Assembly (NCBI GenBank): GCA_964355675.1
Contig: CAYHEC010000010.1
Span: forward strand, 1 to 64,000
Source of the DNA: CAMBDS01 sp964355675
Lineage (GTDB): Bacteria > Electryoneota > AABM5-125-24 > Hatepunaeales > Hatepunaeaceae
DNA length: 64,000 bases
Direction: 5' to 3'
Part shown: piece after piece, positions 44,891 through 53,349 of the stretch
Numbering within the stretch: position 1 is the stretch's first letter
Layout: every line of letters starts with the position of its first letter
Position numbers and translations under genes: made by a program
The notes under the pieces: generated by a model
The model's database searches: none
The model's input: only the letters and a program-made list of their open reading frames with translations
Told to the model about the DNA's origin: nothing

Positions 44891-45871
44891 TCATGTCTTC
44901 ACTTCTACCGTTTGTTCAGCTTTCCACCAATCCACAAGTTGTCGTAAGCCATCATGCAACGAAACTTGAGCTTGAAAGCCAAGCAATTCCATAGCTTTGA
45001 CGGTACCTGCCAATCTTCTGGTTACGGAATTGGTAAGGCGAGTCTCGCGATGCTCAACGGTAAGTCCCTTTGCTCCCATAACGGAGAGAAGTTCATTGGC
45101 AAGTTGAAGCAGGCTCGTCTCGGTTCCAGATGCAACATTAAAGACCTGGTCAGTGGCATTCGATTTTGCCGCAAGGATATTGGAACGAGCAATGTCGTCG
45201 ATATAAATGAAATCCATTGTTTGGAGCCCGTCACCGAAGATAAGCGGCGGCTGACCGGCGACGATCCGTTCCATCCAGCGGATTAAGACTTCGGTATATT
45301 TTCCATAAATGTCCATGCGGGGGCCATAGACGTTAAAGTAGCGAAGCGCAACATAATCAAGCCCATACATCGCGTGGAAGCTCCGCAACATTCCCTCGAG
45401 ATAGACTTTAGCGGCTCCATAAATGGTGTCATTGGCGTATGGGTGATGATCTTCGAGAGTGGGAAATGCTTCCGCCAAGCCGTAAATGGAAGCGGAGGAG
45501 GCGGCGACGACTTTACGAACTTTAGCGTTCACAGCCGCTTCGAGTACGTTGTAAGTTCCTGTGGCGAGAACGTCATGGGCAAGCTGGGGTTGTTCGGCGC
45601 ACTGAGTGATACGAATCGCCGCTTGATGAAAGAGAGTGTCGATCCCGGTGCAGATTTTCGCGAGAAGCTCTATGTCGCGAATATCTCCTTCGACAATGGT
45701 TACGTTGCCATTAGCGATTGCCCAAGACAGATTCTCCATTCGGCCACGTGTAAAGTTGTCGATGATGACAATTTCTGCCGCACCTTCTTTAACCAACAGG
45801 TCGGCGATATGCGATCCAACGAGACCAGCGCCGCCGGTGATTAAGTGGCGTTTGCCTAAAAGATTACTCAA
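44891..45871 (-). CDS. NAD-dependent UDP-sugar epimerase/dehydratase
   Basis: This 326-residue SDR enzyme has ITGGAGLVGSHIADLL (11-26), an NAD-binding aspartate in IIDNFTRG, an SSASIYG strand and the catalytic tyrosine-lysine pair in IYGAAKVYLEG. VYGPRMDIYGKYTEVLIRWM and FIYIDDIARSN complete the family pattern. It resembles UDP-glucose/GlcNAc 4-epimerases of polysaccharide loci. Its stop overlaps nothing downstream, but its start overlaps the end of the GtrB-like gene by 4 bp, so the epimerase may supply the sugar that transferase uses. Exact substrate is unknown. Confidence 0.82.
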   Translation of the reverse strand: MSNLLGKRHLITGGAGLVGSHIADLLVKEGAAEIVIIDNFTRGRMENLSWAIANGNVTIVEGDIRDIELLAKICTGIDTLFHQAAIRITQCAEQPQLAHDVLATGTYNVLEAAVNAKVRKVVAASSASIYGLAEAFPTLEDHHPYANDTIYGAAKVYLEGMLRSFHAMYGLDYVALRYFNVYGPRMDIYGKYTEVLIRWMERIVAGQPPLIFGDGLQTMDFIYIDDIARSNILAAKSNATDQVFNVASGTETSLLQLANELLSVMGAKGLTVEHRETRLTNSVTRRLAGTVKAMELLGFQAQVSLHDGLRQLVDWWKAEQTVEVKT

Positions 45872-46827
45872 GTTTCCTCACGATTTATTTTGGATTCTTC
45901 CATTCCTACTTCCTCTTCGATTATGTATCTCGGCCGACCACGAGACTCATCGAGCGCACGCCAAAGATATTCCCCCAAGACGCCCATCATCAGCATCTGC
46001 AAGCCTCCAATTACTAGCACCACGACCATCAGGGATGTCCAACCCTGCACCGGATTTCCTCCGGCAATAGCGTTATATATGATGAACGATGCATAAATAA
46101 ATCCGATGAGGGCTAAAACAGCACCGACGATGGACATAAGACGGATAGGCAAAAAGCTGAAAGATATAACTGAATCGACGACAAGCTTGATCTTTTTGCT
46201 GACGCTCCACCCTGAACTGCCGTGAAGTCGAGCTTGTTTATCATATTGAATGCTGTCTTGACGGAAGCCCATCCAAGTGAGCAAAGGAATGAGGCTTATG
46301 TTTAGTTCCTTGAATCGACCAATCGAATCCACAACTTTCCGGTCGAGGAGAAAGAAATCTGCACCGGTGGGTGGTAAGCCTTTAACGCCGACGAATTTCC
46401 GCATGATCAAGTAGTATAATCTTGAAAACGCGCGAGTTGACATTGATTCGCCTTCGCGTTTTGCTCGCACTGCCCAGACAATTTGTGCTCCGCCATGCCA
46501 TTTTTCTAAAAGTAATGGAATTGTTTCTGGGGGGTCTTGAAGATCTGCCGCGAGGACAACAGCGCAATCACCTGTGGCATAGGTGAGTCCGCACATAATG
46601 GCACTAAAAGAGCCTATATTTCTCGAGAGTCTTATGCCCTTCAGTTTGAAATTATTTTTTGCAAGAGCTCGAACAATCTCGAAAGTCGCATCCGGCGAAT
46701 GGTCATCAACAATGATCCATTCCCATTCGACATCCAAAGTTGACATTACGGTAAAAAGTCGTTGAGAAAGTACATTTAAATTATTGCTTTCGCGATAAGT
46801 GGGAACAATAATAGAAAGCTTGTCCAT
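45868..46827 (-). CDS. GtrB/ArnC-like polyprenyl-phosphate glycosyltransferase
   Basis: This 319-residue family 2 glycosyltransferase has LSIIVPTYRESNNL at 4-17, the double acidic motif AADLQDPPE at about 94-102 and RLSRNIGSFSAIM, all hallmarks of the DPM1/GtrB/ArnC group. That group loads a sugar from a nucleotide donor onto undecaprenyl phosphate. Two C-terminal transmembrane helices (about 230-253 and 266-290) form the usual anchor. It is coupled to the epimerase downstream (4-bp overlap) and lies 6 bp after the SDR gene upstream. The lipid-linked sugar would be flipped and used by a GT-C enzyme. No 'GtrA' flippase is adjacent; the SMR-type protein at 50030 could do that. Confidence 0.88.
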   Translation of the reverse strand: MDKLSIIVPTYRESNNLNVLSQRLFTVMSTLDVEWEWIIVDDHSPDATFEIVRALAKNNFKLKGIRLSRNIGSFSAIMCGLTYATGDCAVVLAADLQDPPETIPLLLEKWHGGAQIVWAVRAKREGESMSTRAFSRLYYLIMRKFVGVKGLPPTGADFFLLDRKVVDSIGRFKELNISLIPLLTWMGFRQDSIQYDKQARLHGSSGWSVSKKIKLVVDSVISFSFLPIRLMSIVGAVLALIGFIYASFIIYNAIAGGNPVQGWTSLMVVVLVIGGLQMLMMGVLGEYLWRALDESRGRPRYIIEEEVGMEESKINREET

Positions 46828-46833
46828 ACTACC

Positions 46834-47766
46834 TTACCAACCTTTAGAATGAGCTTCAGCGACTCTCTTGATTCCTTCACGTAAATTTACGCTGGGCATA
46901 TAGTCAAGTAGATGTGTAGTCCTTTCAATCAACCCGATATGATTAGATCGAGGAGGATCTGGTAAATGATCAATAATAGGATCATTGAAAGTCACTTCTC
47001 CAATTAGATTCAATAGCTGTTTCAAAGATACCGATTCTAAACCAGCAAAATGAAACACACCCTTTTCAGACGAATCGACCGTAGCAACAACCCCACGAGC
47101 CAAATCTTCAACCCAGACGGGATTCAGCATGAGGCCACTCTCGCCCTCGATTGTGACCTTCTTATGCTCCAATACATTGTGGATCAGCCGATTTACAAGG
47201 AACTGATCACCAAAAGGACCAAATGGATGAAAAAATCGTAGAACTGCAACCGAGAGTTCCTCGATGTAGGATTTTGCCAATATTTCTGAACAGGCTTTAG
47301 CGGCACCATAGAAACTCAAAGGTCGATACTCAACACTATCTTCGTATAAGGGATTCTTGCTCTCACCAATTGCGTCGCCTGAGGAGGCTATCGCCACTCG
47401 CTTGATTCCATTTTTCCAAGCCTGATCCAAAAGACGAAACGGCGCCGCGACACCCAATTCGAACATCGCTTTAACATTTCCGGGGAACTCTTTTAAGTCG
47501 GTTGGATTTGCCAAATGGATGATTGCATCAATTTCTTGCCAGTGAACTTCTGGGAGTGGTTCGCGCAAAGTATCCCATACAACCCATTTGAGGGAATTTG
47601 ATATATGCAAATTCTCAAGTGGAATGTGGGTTGTAGCTGTTATACAGAAATTCTGCCGAAGCAATTCCAAGATCACTGCCCGACCAATGAATCCCGATCC
47701 TCCGGTGACCAGTACGTGTGGATTCCCGATCTGAAAAACGGAATCCGTGGCTACTCGCCGATTCAC
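46834..47766 (-). CDS. NAD-dependent epimerase/dehydratase family protein
   Basis: This 310-residue SDR has VLVTGGSGFIGRAVILELL (19-37) and a catalytic pair in SFYGAAKACSEIL, with SSGDAIGES replacing the usual serine strand. GESGLMLNPVWVEDLARGV is the C-terminal substrate region. It is more divergent than the other epimerases in this locus and has no strong specificity marker; a nucleotide-sugar 4-reductase or epimerase is likely. It is 6 bp upstream of the GtrB-like gene and probably acts in the same sub-pathway. The 121-bp gap above it (47767-47887) shows no gene. Confidence 0.75.
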   Translation of the reverse strand: MNRRVATDSVFQIGNPHVLVTGGSGFIGRAVILELLRQNFCITATTHIPLENLHISNSLKWVVWDTLREPLPEVHWQEIDAIIHLANPTDLKEFPGNVKAMFELGVAAPFRLLDQAWKNGIKRVAIASSGDAIGESKNPLYEDSVEYRPLSFYGAAKACSEILAKSYIEELSVAVLRFFHPFGPFGDQFLVNRLIHNVLEHKKVTIEGESGLMLNPVWVEDLARGVVATVDSSEKGVFHFAGLESVSLKQLLNLIGEVTFNDPIIDHLPDPPRSNHIGLIERTTHLLDYMPSVNLREGIKRVAEAHSKGW

Positions 47767-47887
47767 TTGAGTAATCGAAAATTGAGTTTACCGACTCTAT
47801 GATAGATGACGGTGCCGAAATATTTTGCCGTTCGATAGCCTCGAATTGTTATGCCGAGGAAGAGTGTACCTATTGTTGGAGGCAATT

Positions 47888-48985
47888 CTATAGCGATCTC
47901 AAAAGGATTTGAATCACTTCATTAATCATCTCGCCGGTCAGTTCCGGGAACATTGGCAACGACAGTTCCTCATCGCCAAGCTGTTCAGCGACCGGAAAAT
48001 CACCTCGTTTGTAGCCAAGTTCGGCGAAGCAGCCGAGGAGGTGTATCGGAATCGGGTAGTGAATTCCAACTCCAACGCCCGCTTCCTGCAACTTCTTCAG
48101 TACACCATCCCGGTTCTTCACCCGGACTGCATAAACGTGGTTGACATGGCGGGCATAGTCCATCTCTTTGGGAGCAATAACTCCGGGGACGGCGTTCAAT
48201 AATTCACAGTAAAGCTTGCCAGCCTTCCGGCGTCCTTCCGTCCATGATTCAATGTGGGCCATCTTGACGCCCAGCACTGCGCCCTGAATGCCTTCCATCC
48301 GGTAGTTATAGCCCTTCAGGTCGTGATAGTATTTCTTCTCGGCTCCCCAGTCGCGCAGAATTTTGACGGTCTTGGCGAATTCTTCGTTGTTGGTAGTGAC
48401 CGCACCGCCTTCGCCATACGCGCCAAGATTCTTGCCGGGGTAGAAGCTGAAACCGGCGATGTCACCCATCGACCCGCAGCGCCGGCCTTTGTATTCAGCG
48501 CCGTGAGCTTGAGCGGCGTCTTCGATGACGATCAGGTTGTGTCGTTTGGCGATTTCGAGGATCGGGTCCATATCCGCTGACTGGCCGTAGAGGTGAACTG
48601 GCATGATAGCCTTGGTTCGAGGTGTAATGGCGGCTTCGATTTTGGCTGGATCGATAGTATAACTTTCCGGATGAATGTCAACGCAGACGGGTTTGGCGCC
48701 GGTGTAATCCACTGCCATGGCCGTTGCTACGAAGGTCATTGCCGGGATAATAACTTCATCGCCGCGCTTGATCCCAGCGGCAAGCAACGCCAGATGAAGA
48801 GCGCTGGTTCCGGAATTAACCGCCATGGCATGTTTACAGCCGGCGTAGGGTGCGAACTTGGCCTCGAAATCAGCTACGGCGGGTCCAAGGACAAATGAGG
48901 CGTTTTCAAGAACTTTGCCGATTGCGGCGTCGATCTCGGGTTTGATACTGCGATATTGAGCTTTCAGGTCCACAAAGGGTATCAT
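47888..48985 (-). CDS. DegT-family aminotransferase, probable UDP-3-keto-GlcNAcA aminotransferase (WbpE-like)
   Basis: This 365-residue PLP enzyme has MIPFVDLKAQYRSIKPEIDA at its N-terminus, the pattern of WbpE/DegT. The PLP lysine is in FSFYPGKNLGAYGEGGA, and IEDAAQAHGAEYKG supplies the ring-nitrogen aspartate. It is 11 bp after the Gfo/Idh/MocA oxidoreductase gene, and an acetyltransferase gene lies just upstream. This matches the WbpB-WbpE-WbpD steps that turn UDP-GlcNAc-uronate into UDP-2,3-diacetamido-2,3-dideoxyglucuronate. WbpA is at 33.6 kb. Specificity is inferred from synteny and motif style. Confidence 0.85.
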   Translation of the reverse strand: MIPFVDLKAQYRSIKPEIDAAIGKVLENASFVLGPAVADFEAKFAPYAGCKHAMAVNSGTSALHLALLAAGIKRGDEVIIPAMTFVATAMAVDYTGAKPVCVDIHPESYTIDPAKIEAAITPRTKAIMPVHLYGQSADMDPILEIAKRHNLIVIEDAAQAHGAEYKGRRCGSMGDIAGFSFYPGKNLGAYGEGGAVTTNNEEFAKTVKILRDWGAEKKYYHDLKGYNYRMEGIQGAVLGVKMAHIESWTEGRRKAGKLYCELLNAVPGVIAPKEMDYARHVNHVYAVRVKNRDGVLKKLQEAGVGVGIHYPIPIHLLGCFAELGYKRGDFPVAEQLGDEELSLPMFPELTGEMINEVIQILLRSL

Positions 48986-48996
48986 TCGATAATCTC

Positions 48997-50010
48997 CTAA
49001 TTGTTTAATTCGATAAGGCTGCCGCGCTGGCTCATAGACTCAGTGGCGGCTTCGAGAATGCGGACAATTCGTAATCCGGAATCGGCATTGGTGATCGGTT
49101 TCTCGCCAGTTTGAATGCAGTGTAGAAAGTGTTTTGCCATCAAGCCTAATGCTTCACTGCCGTCCAGTTTAGGACACCACATATCACCAGAACGATAGCC
49201 GACTCTCATTTCATAGATATTCTTGGGATCATTGTCGAATGTAATCCCTTTATCATATATTTTGATTTTTTCAGTTGGTTCGATGTCATCATAGAGGATC
49301 ATCTTCTGACTGCCACCGATCAATGTCTGCCGCAGCTTTACGGGTGAGAGCCAATTCACGTGGATGTGTGCGATGATCGGCTGTTCAAAAAAAAGTGTAA
49401 GATAGGCGACATTCTCCGGCTTGCCCGGGACATGCTTGATACCGGTCGCTGATACCGAAACCGGCTTCTCTGTGAAGATAAAGTCGAGGATCGAAAGATC
49501 ATGGACTGCCAGATCCCAGAGGACGTTCACATCATGTTGAAAAAGCCCAAGATTAACTCGGACAGAATCATAATAATAAATGTCGCCTAATTGACCGCTT
49601 GAAACCAGCTCCTGAATTTTCCTTACCGCGCCGGTAAAAGGAAAAGTGTGATCGACCATGAGGATCAGATTGCGTCGAGACGCTTCTTCAATCAGTAGTT
49701 TTGCTTTCTTCGAAGAGTCTGATAGTGGTTTTTCGACCAGAACGTGCTTGCCTGCCAAGAGCGCCGCCATTGCCAGATCGAAGTGGGTAGATACAGGCGT
49801 TGCGATAGCAACCGCATCGACTTCTTTGCTGGTGAGTAACTCGTTGAAATTAGTAGTAGTTTTAATTGATGGATATCGATTTTTTACCTGAGCGAGTCGT
49901 GATTCGATCATGTCAGAAACCCAGGTGACCTGCGCTCCGGCCGACTCCATAAAATTGCGGACCAAATTAGGTCCCCAGTAACCGTAGCCGATGACTCCTA
50001 TACGGAGCAT
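48997..50010 (-). CDS. Gfo/Idh/MocA-family oxidoreductase, probable UDP-GlcNAcA 3-dehydrogenase (WbpB-like)
   Basis: This 337-residue NAD(P)-dependent enzyme has IGVIGYGYWGPNLVRNFME at 4-22 and the family's EKPLSDSSKKA (lysine of the 'EKP' motif). VMAVDHTF-type and YDSVRVNLGLFQHDVNVLWD segments follow, then DLAVHDLSI with a histidine. The last is the stretch used by WbpB/WlbA enzymes to bind the uronate. It would make the 3-keto form of UDP-GlcNAc-uronate for the aminotransferase directly downstream. The start is ATG; the acetyltransferase/SMR pair lies 20 bp upstream. Family is certain; substrate is inferred from the neighbours. Confidence 0.87.
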   Translation of the reverse strand: MLRIGVIGYGYWGPNLVRNFMESAGAQVTWVSDMIESRLAQVKNRYPSIKTTTNFNELLTSKEVDAVAIATPVSTHFDLAMAALLAGKHVLVEKPLSDSSKKAKLLIEEASRRNLILMVDHTFPFTGAVRKIQELVSSGQLGDIYYYDSVRVNLGLFQHDVNVLWDLAVHDLSILDFIFTEKPVSVSATGIKHVPGKPENVAYLTLFFEQPIIAHIHVNWLSPVKLRQTLIGGSQKMILYDDIEPTEKIKIYDKGITFDNDPKNIYEMRVGYRSGDMWCPKLDGSEALGLMAKHFLHCIQTGEKPITNADSGLRIVRILEAATESMSQRGSLIELNN

Positions 50011-50029
50011 AATTGTAATTCCTTCCTTT

Positions 50030-50425
50030 TTATGCGCGTGCGATGATAATTATTCCAGCCAATATGACGAGAATTCCGGTAGCTTTGATCATATTGAAAG
50101 ACTCATGAAATAATGGTACTGCCCCGGCTGTTACCAAGACAAAAGTCATTCCAACAAGAATCGGGTAACTGGTGCTGATCTCAGCAATGGATAAAACTTT
50201 AAACCAGACTAGAGAAGCGATTCCATAGCAAATTATCCCTAAAACGAACACAGGTTGTAAAGCAAGCCGGAGCGCCATTTCCCAGGCTCCCCCAGAGAGT
50301 GTAAAGCCGCCGACCTTCAGCAGACCGTAGCGCATGGTCAAGTTTGCGGCCACGGTCAATAAGGCGCTTATTACAATCAGGACGAATATCTGAAGAGTCA
50401 ACCTATTTCGCCCGGTTTCGAACAT
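50030..50425 (-). CDS. Small SMR/EamA-type membrane transporter (ArnE-like), four transmembrane helices
   Basis: A start at ATG 50425 gives 131 residues. The longer frame from 50503 would overlap the acetyltransferase by about 100 bp. Four hydrophobic segments (about 10-28, 45-67, 75-95 and 105-128) are present. TMRYGLLKVGG, SYPILVGMTF and MIKATGILVILAGIIII recall the small multidrug resistance and ArnE/ArnF proteins, the latter flipping undecaprenyl-phosphate aminoarabinose. The gene overlaps the acetyltransferase stop by 23 bp, so it is tightly linked. In this context a lipid-linked sugar flippase partnering the GtrB-like enzyme is plausible. Drug export is the alternative. Confidence 0.7.
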   Translation of the reverse strand: MFETGRNRLTLQIFVLIVISALLTVAANLTMRYGLLKVGGFTLSGGAWEMALRLALQPVFVLGIICYGIASLVWFKVLSIAEISTSYPILVGMTFVLVTAGAVPLFHESFNMIKATGILVILAGIIIIARA

Positions 50426-50882
50426 CCCCGCGCAAGCGCGCCGGGACGCCAGCGACAACTGCATGAGCTTCGACACTTTTTGTGACGACGGCTCCTGCGC
50501 CAATCATTGCATTCTCTCCAATAGTAATGCCTGCCAGAATTACTGCTCCAGAGCCAATCGAAGCGCCTCTTTTAATTCTTGTGGGAATTACAACCCAGTC
50601 AGCCTCAGTCTGAAGTTGTCCCTCGGAAGTAGCGCGTGGAAAAAGATCGTTGATGAACATAACTCCGTGTCCAACAAAGACATCATCTTCAATAGTTACT
50701 CCTTCGCAGACAAACGTGTGTGAGGATATCTTGCAACGGGCTCCGATAAAGGCGTTTTTTTGAATCTCGACAAAAGCACCAATTTTGGTTTCATCACCAA
50801 TTTGGCATCCATATAGATTAACCAGCTCGGGTTGAAATATGCGAACGTCCTTTCCGAGTATGACGTTGTTACTTACGGGCAT
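50403..50882 (-). CDS. Left-handed beta-helix N-acetyltransferase (WbpD-like)
   Basis: This 159-residue hexapeptide-repeat acetyltransferase acetylates an amino group of a nucleotide sugar from acetyl-CoA. GGAG seven bases before ATG 50882 fixes the start; the alternative TTG at 50936 has no ribosome binding site. Repeats such as GDETKIGAFVEIQKNAFIGA and GSGAVILAGITIGENAMIG form the left-handed helix. DLFPRATSEGQLQTEADW matches the loop of WbpD/WlbB, which acetylates the 3-amino group. It lies next to the WbpB- and WbpE-like genes, with which it completes UDP-2,3-diacetamido-2,3-dideoxyglucuronate synthesis. The trimeric active-site histidine appears to be in FVGHGVMF. Confidence 0.87.
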   Translation of the reverse strand: MPVSNNVILGKDVRIFQPELVNLYGCQIGDETKIGAFVEIQKNAFIGARCKISSHTFVCEGVTIEDDVFVGHGVMFINDLFPRATSEGQLQTEADWVVIPTRIKRGASIGSGAVILAGITIGENAMIGAGAVVTKSVEAHAVVAGVPARLRGDVRNRAK

Positions 50883-50943
50883 AGATTGACTCCATTGGTT
50901 TATAATAAAGTGGTGCACATCTTGTGATGCGCTCAAGAAAACA

Positions 50944-52161
50944 CTACGGATTTGAATAAGGATGCATTAATTCGATCAGCTGTTTTGTGGTAACTTCTAC
51001 ATTGAAATCGGTCATAACACGACGCCTGCCAGCCTCGCCGATTTGCTGTCTAAGTTCTTGGTTCTGAATCAACGATTCAATCGCGTCAGCCAATGCCTGG
51101 CTATCACGAGGAGGCACGAGTATTCCAGCTTCATCGTGTAACAATTCTAGTATTCCACCAGTTGTAGTCGAGATTACTGGTATGCCATAAGACATTGCTT
51201 CCATAAGCGCGACAGGTATTCCTTCATGCACGCCGAAATCTAATTCAATACTTGGGAGAATTACTATATCTACGGAATTGCTCGAATAGCGATTCAGTAA
51301 CTCTGCATGTTCAAGATGCCCCACAAATTCAACACAACCTCCTATTCCAAGGGTAGTCGTTAAGGCACGAAGCTCAGCCTCCAAGAATCCAAATCCAGCG
51401 AGGATCAATCTACAAAAAACATTTCGTTTGATTAATATAGCCAGAGCGTTAAATAAGTAAATATGACCTTTGACGGGATACAAATGTGCTGGACAAAATA
51501 AAATAATCTCTTCATTTAAATCAAGCAACTTTTGCTTAGATGTTGGGGGAATCCTTATTCCCATATGAATTACTTTGCAGGATTCGGGCATTTTTTCACG
51601 TTGAAGGGATTGACAGAGGTGCAATCCACTTAATGAAATAAACCGAGCAAAGACTGAACTCTTCAGCTTCTTATTAAACATATTATTATCAACGATGTCC
51701 CACCGGTGTGCAGTGAAACTCCATGGTATTCCTGTCAGATTACTGGCAATCATTGCCATGGTTGAAGTTGCAGAAGCCCATTGCGCATGAATATGGTTCA
51801 CTTTATTTTGAATAGCTACTTGAGACAACCACAGCGCCTTAGGGAAAACCAACATGTTCTTCGTAAGATGAGTTAAAGAATTACTCTTTCGAATGATTAA
51901 TAAAAATAGTGAAATTACGTTTATTGGATGTTTCAACAGAACTATAATAGAACTTAATAATATCTGAAGCGAGAAGAGTGGTTGAAAAATACAGAATTCT
52001 TGTAGTTTCGTTGCACGGTCTTGGACCACCCGACGACTGTCTGGAGATCGTGGAATTATCAGTAGGTCTATGTCTTGATTGATAAGTTCCAGCATTTCAT
52101 CAAGAAAGAACTCCTCTCCCGACCCAAGCGGTGTTCGAACTGTAAGATAAATTAATCTCAT
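50944..52161 (-). CDS. Family 4 glycosyltransferase (GT-B fold)
   Basis: This 405-residue enzyme has an N-terminal GT-B domain beginning LIYLTVRTPLGSGEEFFLDE and IHAQWASATSTMAM, then GIPWSFTAHRWDI. The C-terminal nucleotide-binding domain has ILFCPAHLYPVKGH and ILAGFGFLEAELRAL. The E...E motif is in EGIPVALMEAMSYGIPVIST followed by GGILELL. It retains donor sugars of GT4 type, here unknown. It starts 69 bp after the preceding glycosyltransferase and belongs to the same minus-strand run. No truncation is seen. Confidence 0.85.
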   Translation of the reverse strand: MRLIYLTVRTPLGSGEEFFLDEMLELINQDIDLLIIPRSPDSRRVVQDRATKLQEFCIFQPLFSLQILLSSIIVLLKHPINVISLFLLIIRKSNSLTHLTKNMLVFPKALWLSQVAIQNKVNHIHAQWASATSTMAMIASNLTGIPWSFTAHRWDIVDNNMFNKKLKSSVFARFISLSGLHLCQSLQREKMPESCKVIHMGIRIPPTSKQKLLDLNEEIILFCPAHLYPVKGHIYLFNALAILIKRNVFCRLILAGFGFLEAELRALTTTLGIGGCVEFVGHLEHAELLNRYSSNSVDIVILPSIELDFGVHEGIPVALMEAMSYGIPVISTTTGGILELLHDEAGILVPPRDSQALADAIESLIQNQELRQQIGEAGRRRVMTDFNVEVTTKQLIELMHPYSNP

Positions 52162-52230
52162 AATTCAATTGAATTTAATAATAACAAAAGAGGATTATCA
52201 ATAAATATATTCTTGAACATAGGTTGAAAG

Positions 52231-53319
52231 TTAGGAAGCATTGGTCAGTAATTTTTGATAGTAATCAAATAACTGATCTATAGTAATCGAGTAGTCGTAT
52301 TCAGCCAAAACCTTATCCCGACCTCGTTTGCCAAAATCCAGGACAAGTTGTGGATTATGTATCAATTGAATTAGAAGCTCAACAAGACCGTGAACATCAC
52401 CCGGCGAAAATAAAAAACCTGTAACACCATGCTCAACAAGAAGTGGTATATCGCCAACAGAAGTTGCAACGACCGCTCTGCCGACAGCCATGGCTTCCAT
52501 CACGGCGTTGGGCATCCCTTCATCTAAAGATGGATGGACTAAAACAGACGACTTAGCTATTTCATGGTGAATATCAAGTGAAATACCTTTCAGTTGTATT
52601 ACATCAGCGGAATTGTGTTGCTCGATTAGGTCGGATAGGTTGCCGCGCTCAGGTCCATCTCCAAACATTTCCAAGGATACGGATTCCCCCAATTCCCTCA
52701 ATGTAAGAACAGCTTGGATCAATGTTGACCAATTTTTGTTCACAAGCAACGATCCAACTCCTATAATACGAAATGGATCTGTATTTGGCACAGTGTATTC
52801 AGGAAGATCTGATTTGCTTAATCCATTTGGAAGAAAGTGAACATGTCGAGGTCGATAACGGTGATCAATACAATTTGCTTCGTTTGCTACCGCCATGCTA
52901 TTGTATGTCATATGCATGGGCCACTTAGCCGAGATTATTCCCTTGAAGGAGCCGGTGCATGTTATGGAATGTGCAATACTTCCGCGGATCGAACCCACCG
53001 GTAAGGTGGAATTGCCTAAAGAAGCTAATTGAGCAATAAAATTTGTAAAAAACGACCATGAGTGTAAAATATGGGGTTGATACGATTCGATTAATTCTCT
53101 AAGCCATAGAATTTTACGCCATGAAGGCCAAGCATAATTTGGTAGAAAGAGTGGAATTTTCGATTCATTTAATCTGCTTTGATAGACAGTATCAGGCGTA
53201 GAATTCCAAACAGCTACAGCAATTTGGTGTTTATTGCGATCTATATTATTAACTAATTCATATAATTGACGTTCCGAGCCGCCATAACTCATCTGACCGA
53301 TAAGATAAAGTACTCTCAT
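52231..53319 (-). CDS. Family 4 glycosyltransferase (GT-B fold)
   Basis: This 362-residue enzyme opens with VLYLIGQMSYGGSERQLYEL, the glycine-rich loop with 'GGSE' typical of GT4. ILHSWSFFTNFIAQLA follows. In the C-terminal domain IIGVGSLLVNKNWSTLIQAV and LEMFGDGPERGNL bind the nucleotide sugar, and EGMPNAVMEAMAVGRAVVAT holds the catalytic E...E pair. It resembles enzymes that add internal residues of O-antigen or exopolysaccharide repeats. It is separated by 31 bp from the O-antigen polymerase/ligase gene. Donor unknown. Confidence 0.87.
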   Translation of the reverse strand: MRVLYLIGQMSYGGSERQLYELVNNIDRNKHQIAVAVWNSTPDTVYQSRLNESKIPLFLPNYAWPSWRKILWLRELIESYQPHILHSWSFFTNFIAQLASLGNSTLPVGSIRGSIAHSITCTGSFKGIISAKWPMHMTYNSMAVANEANCIDHRYRPRHVHFLPNGLSKSDLPEYTVPNTDPFRIIGVGSLLVNKNWSTLIQAVLTLRELGESVSLEMFGDGPERGNLSDLIEQHNSADVIQLKGISLDIHHEIAKSSVLVHPSLDEGMPNAVMEAMAVGRAVVATSVGDIPLLVEHGVTGFLFSPGDVHGLVELLIQLIHNPQLVLDFGKRGRDKVLAEYDYSITIDQLFDYYQKLLTNAS

Positions 53320-53349
53320 GGGGATTGGAATGTCATAAATTATTAACTT

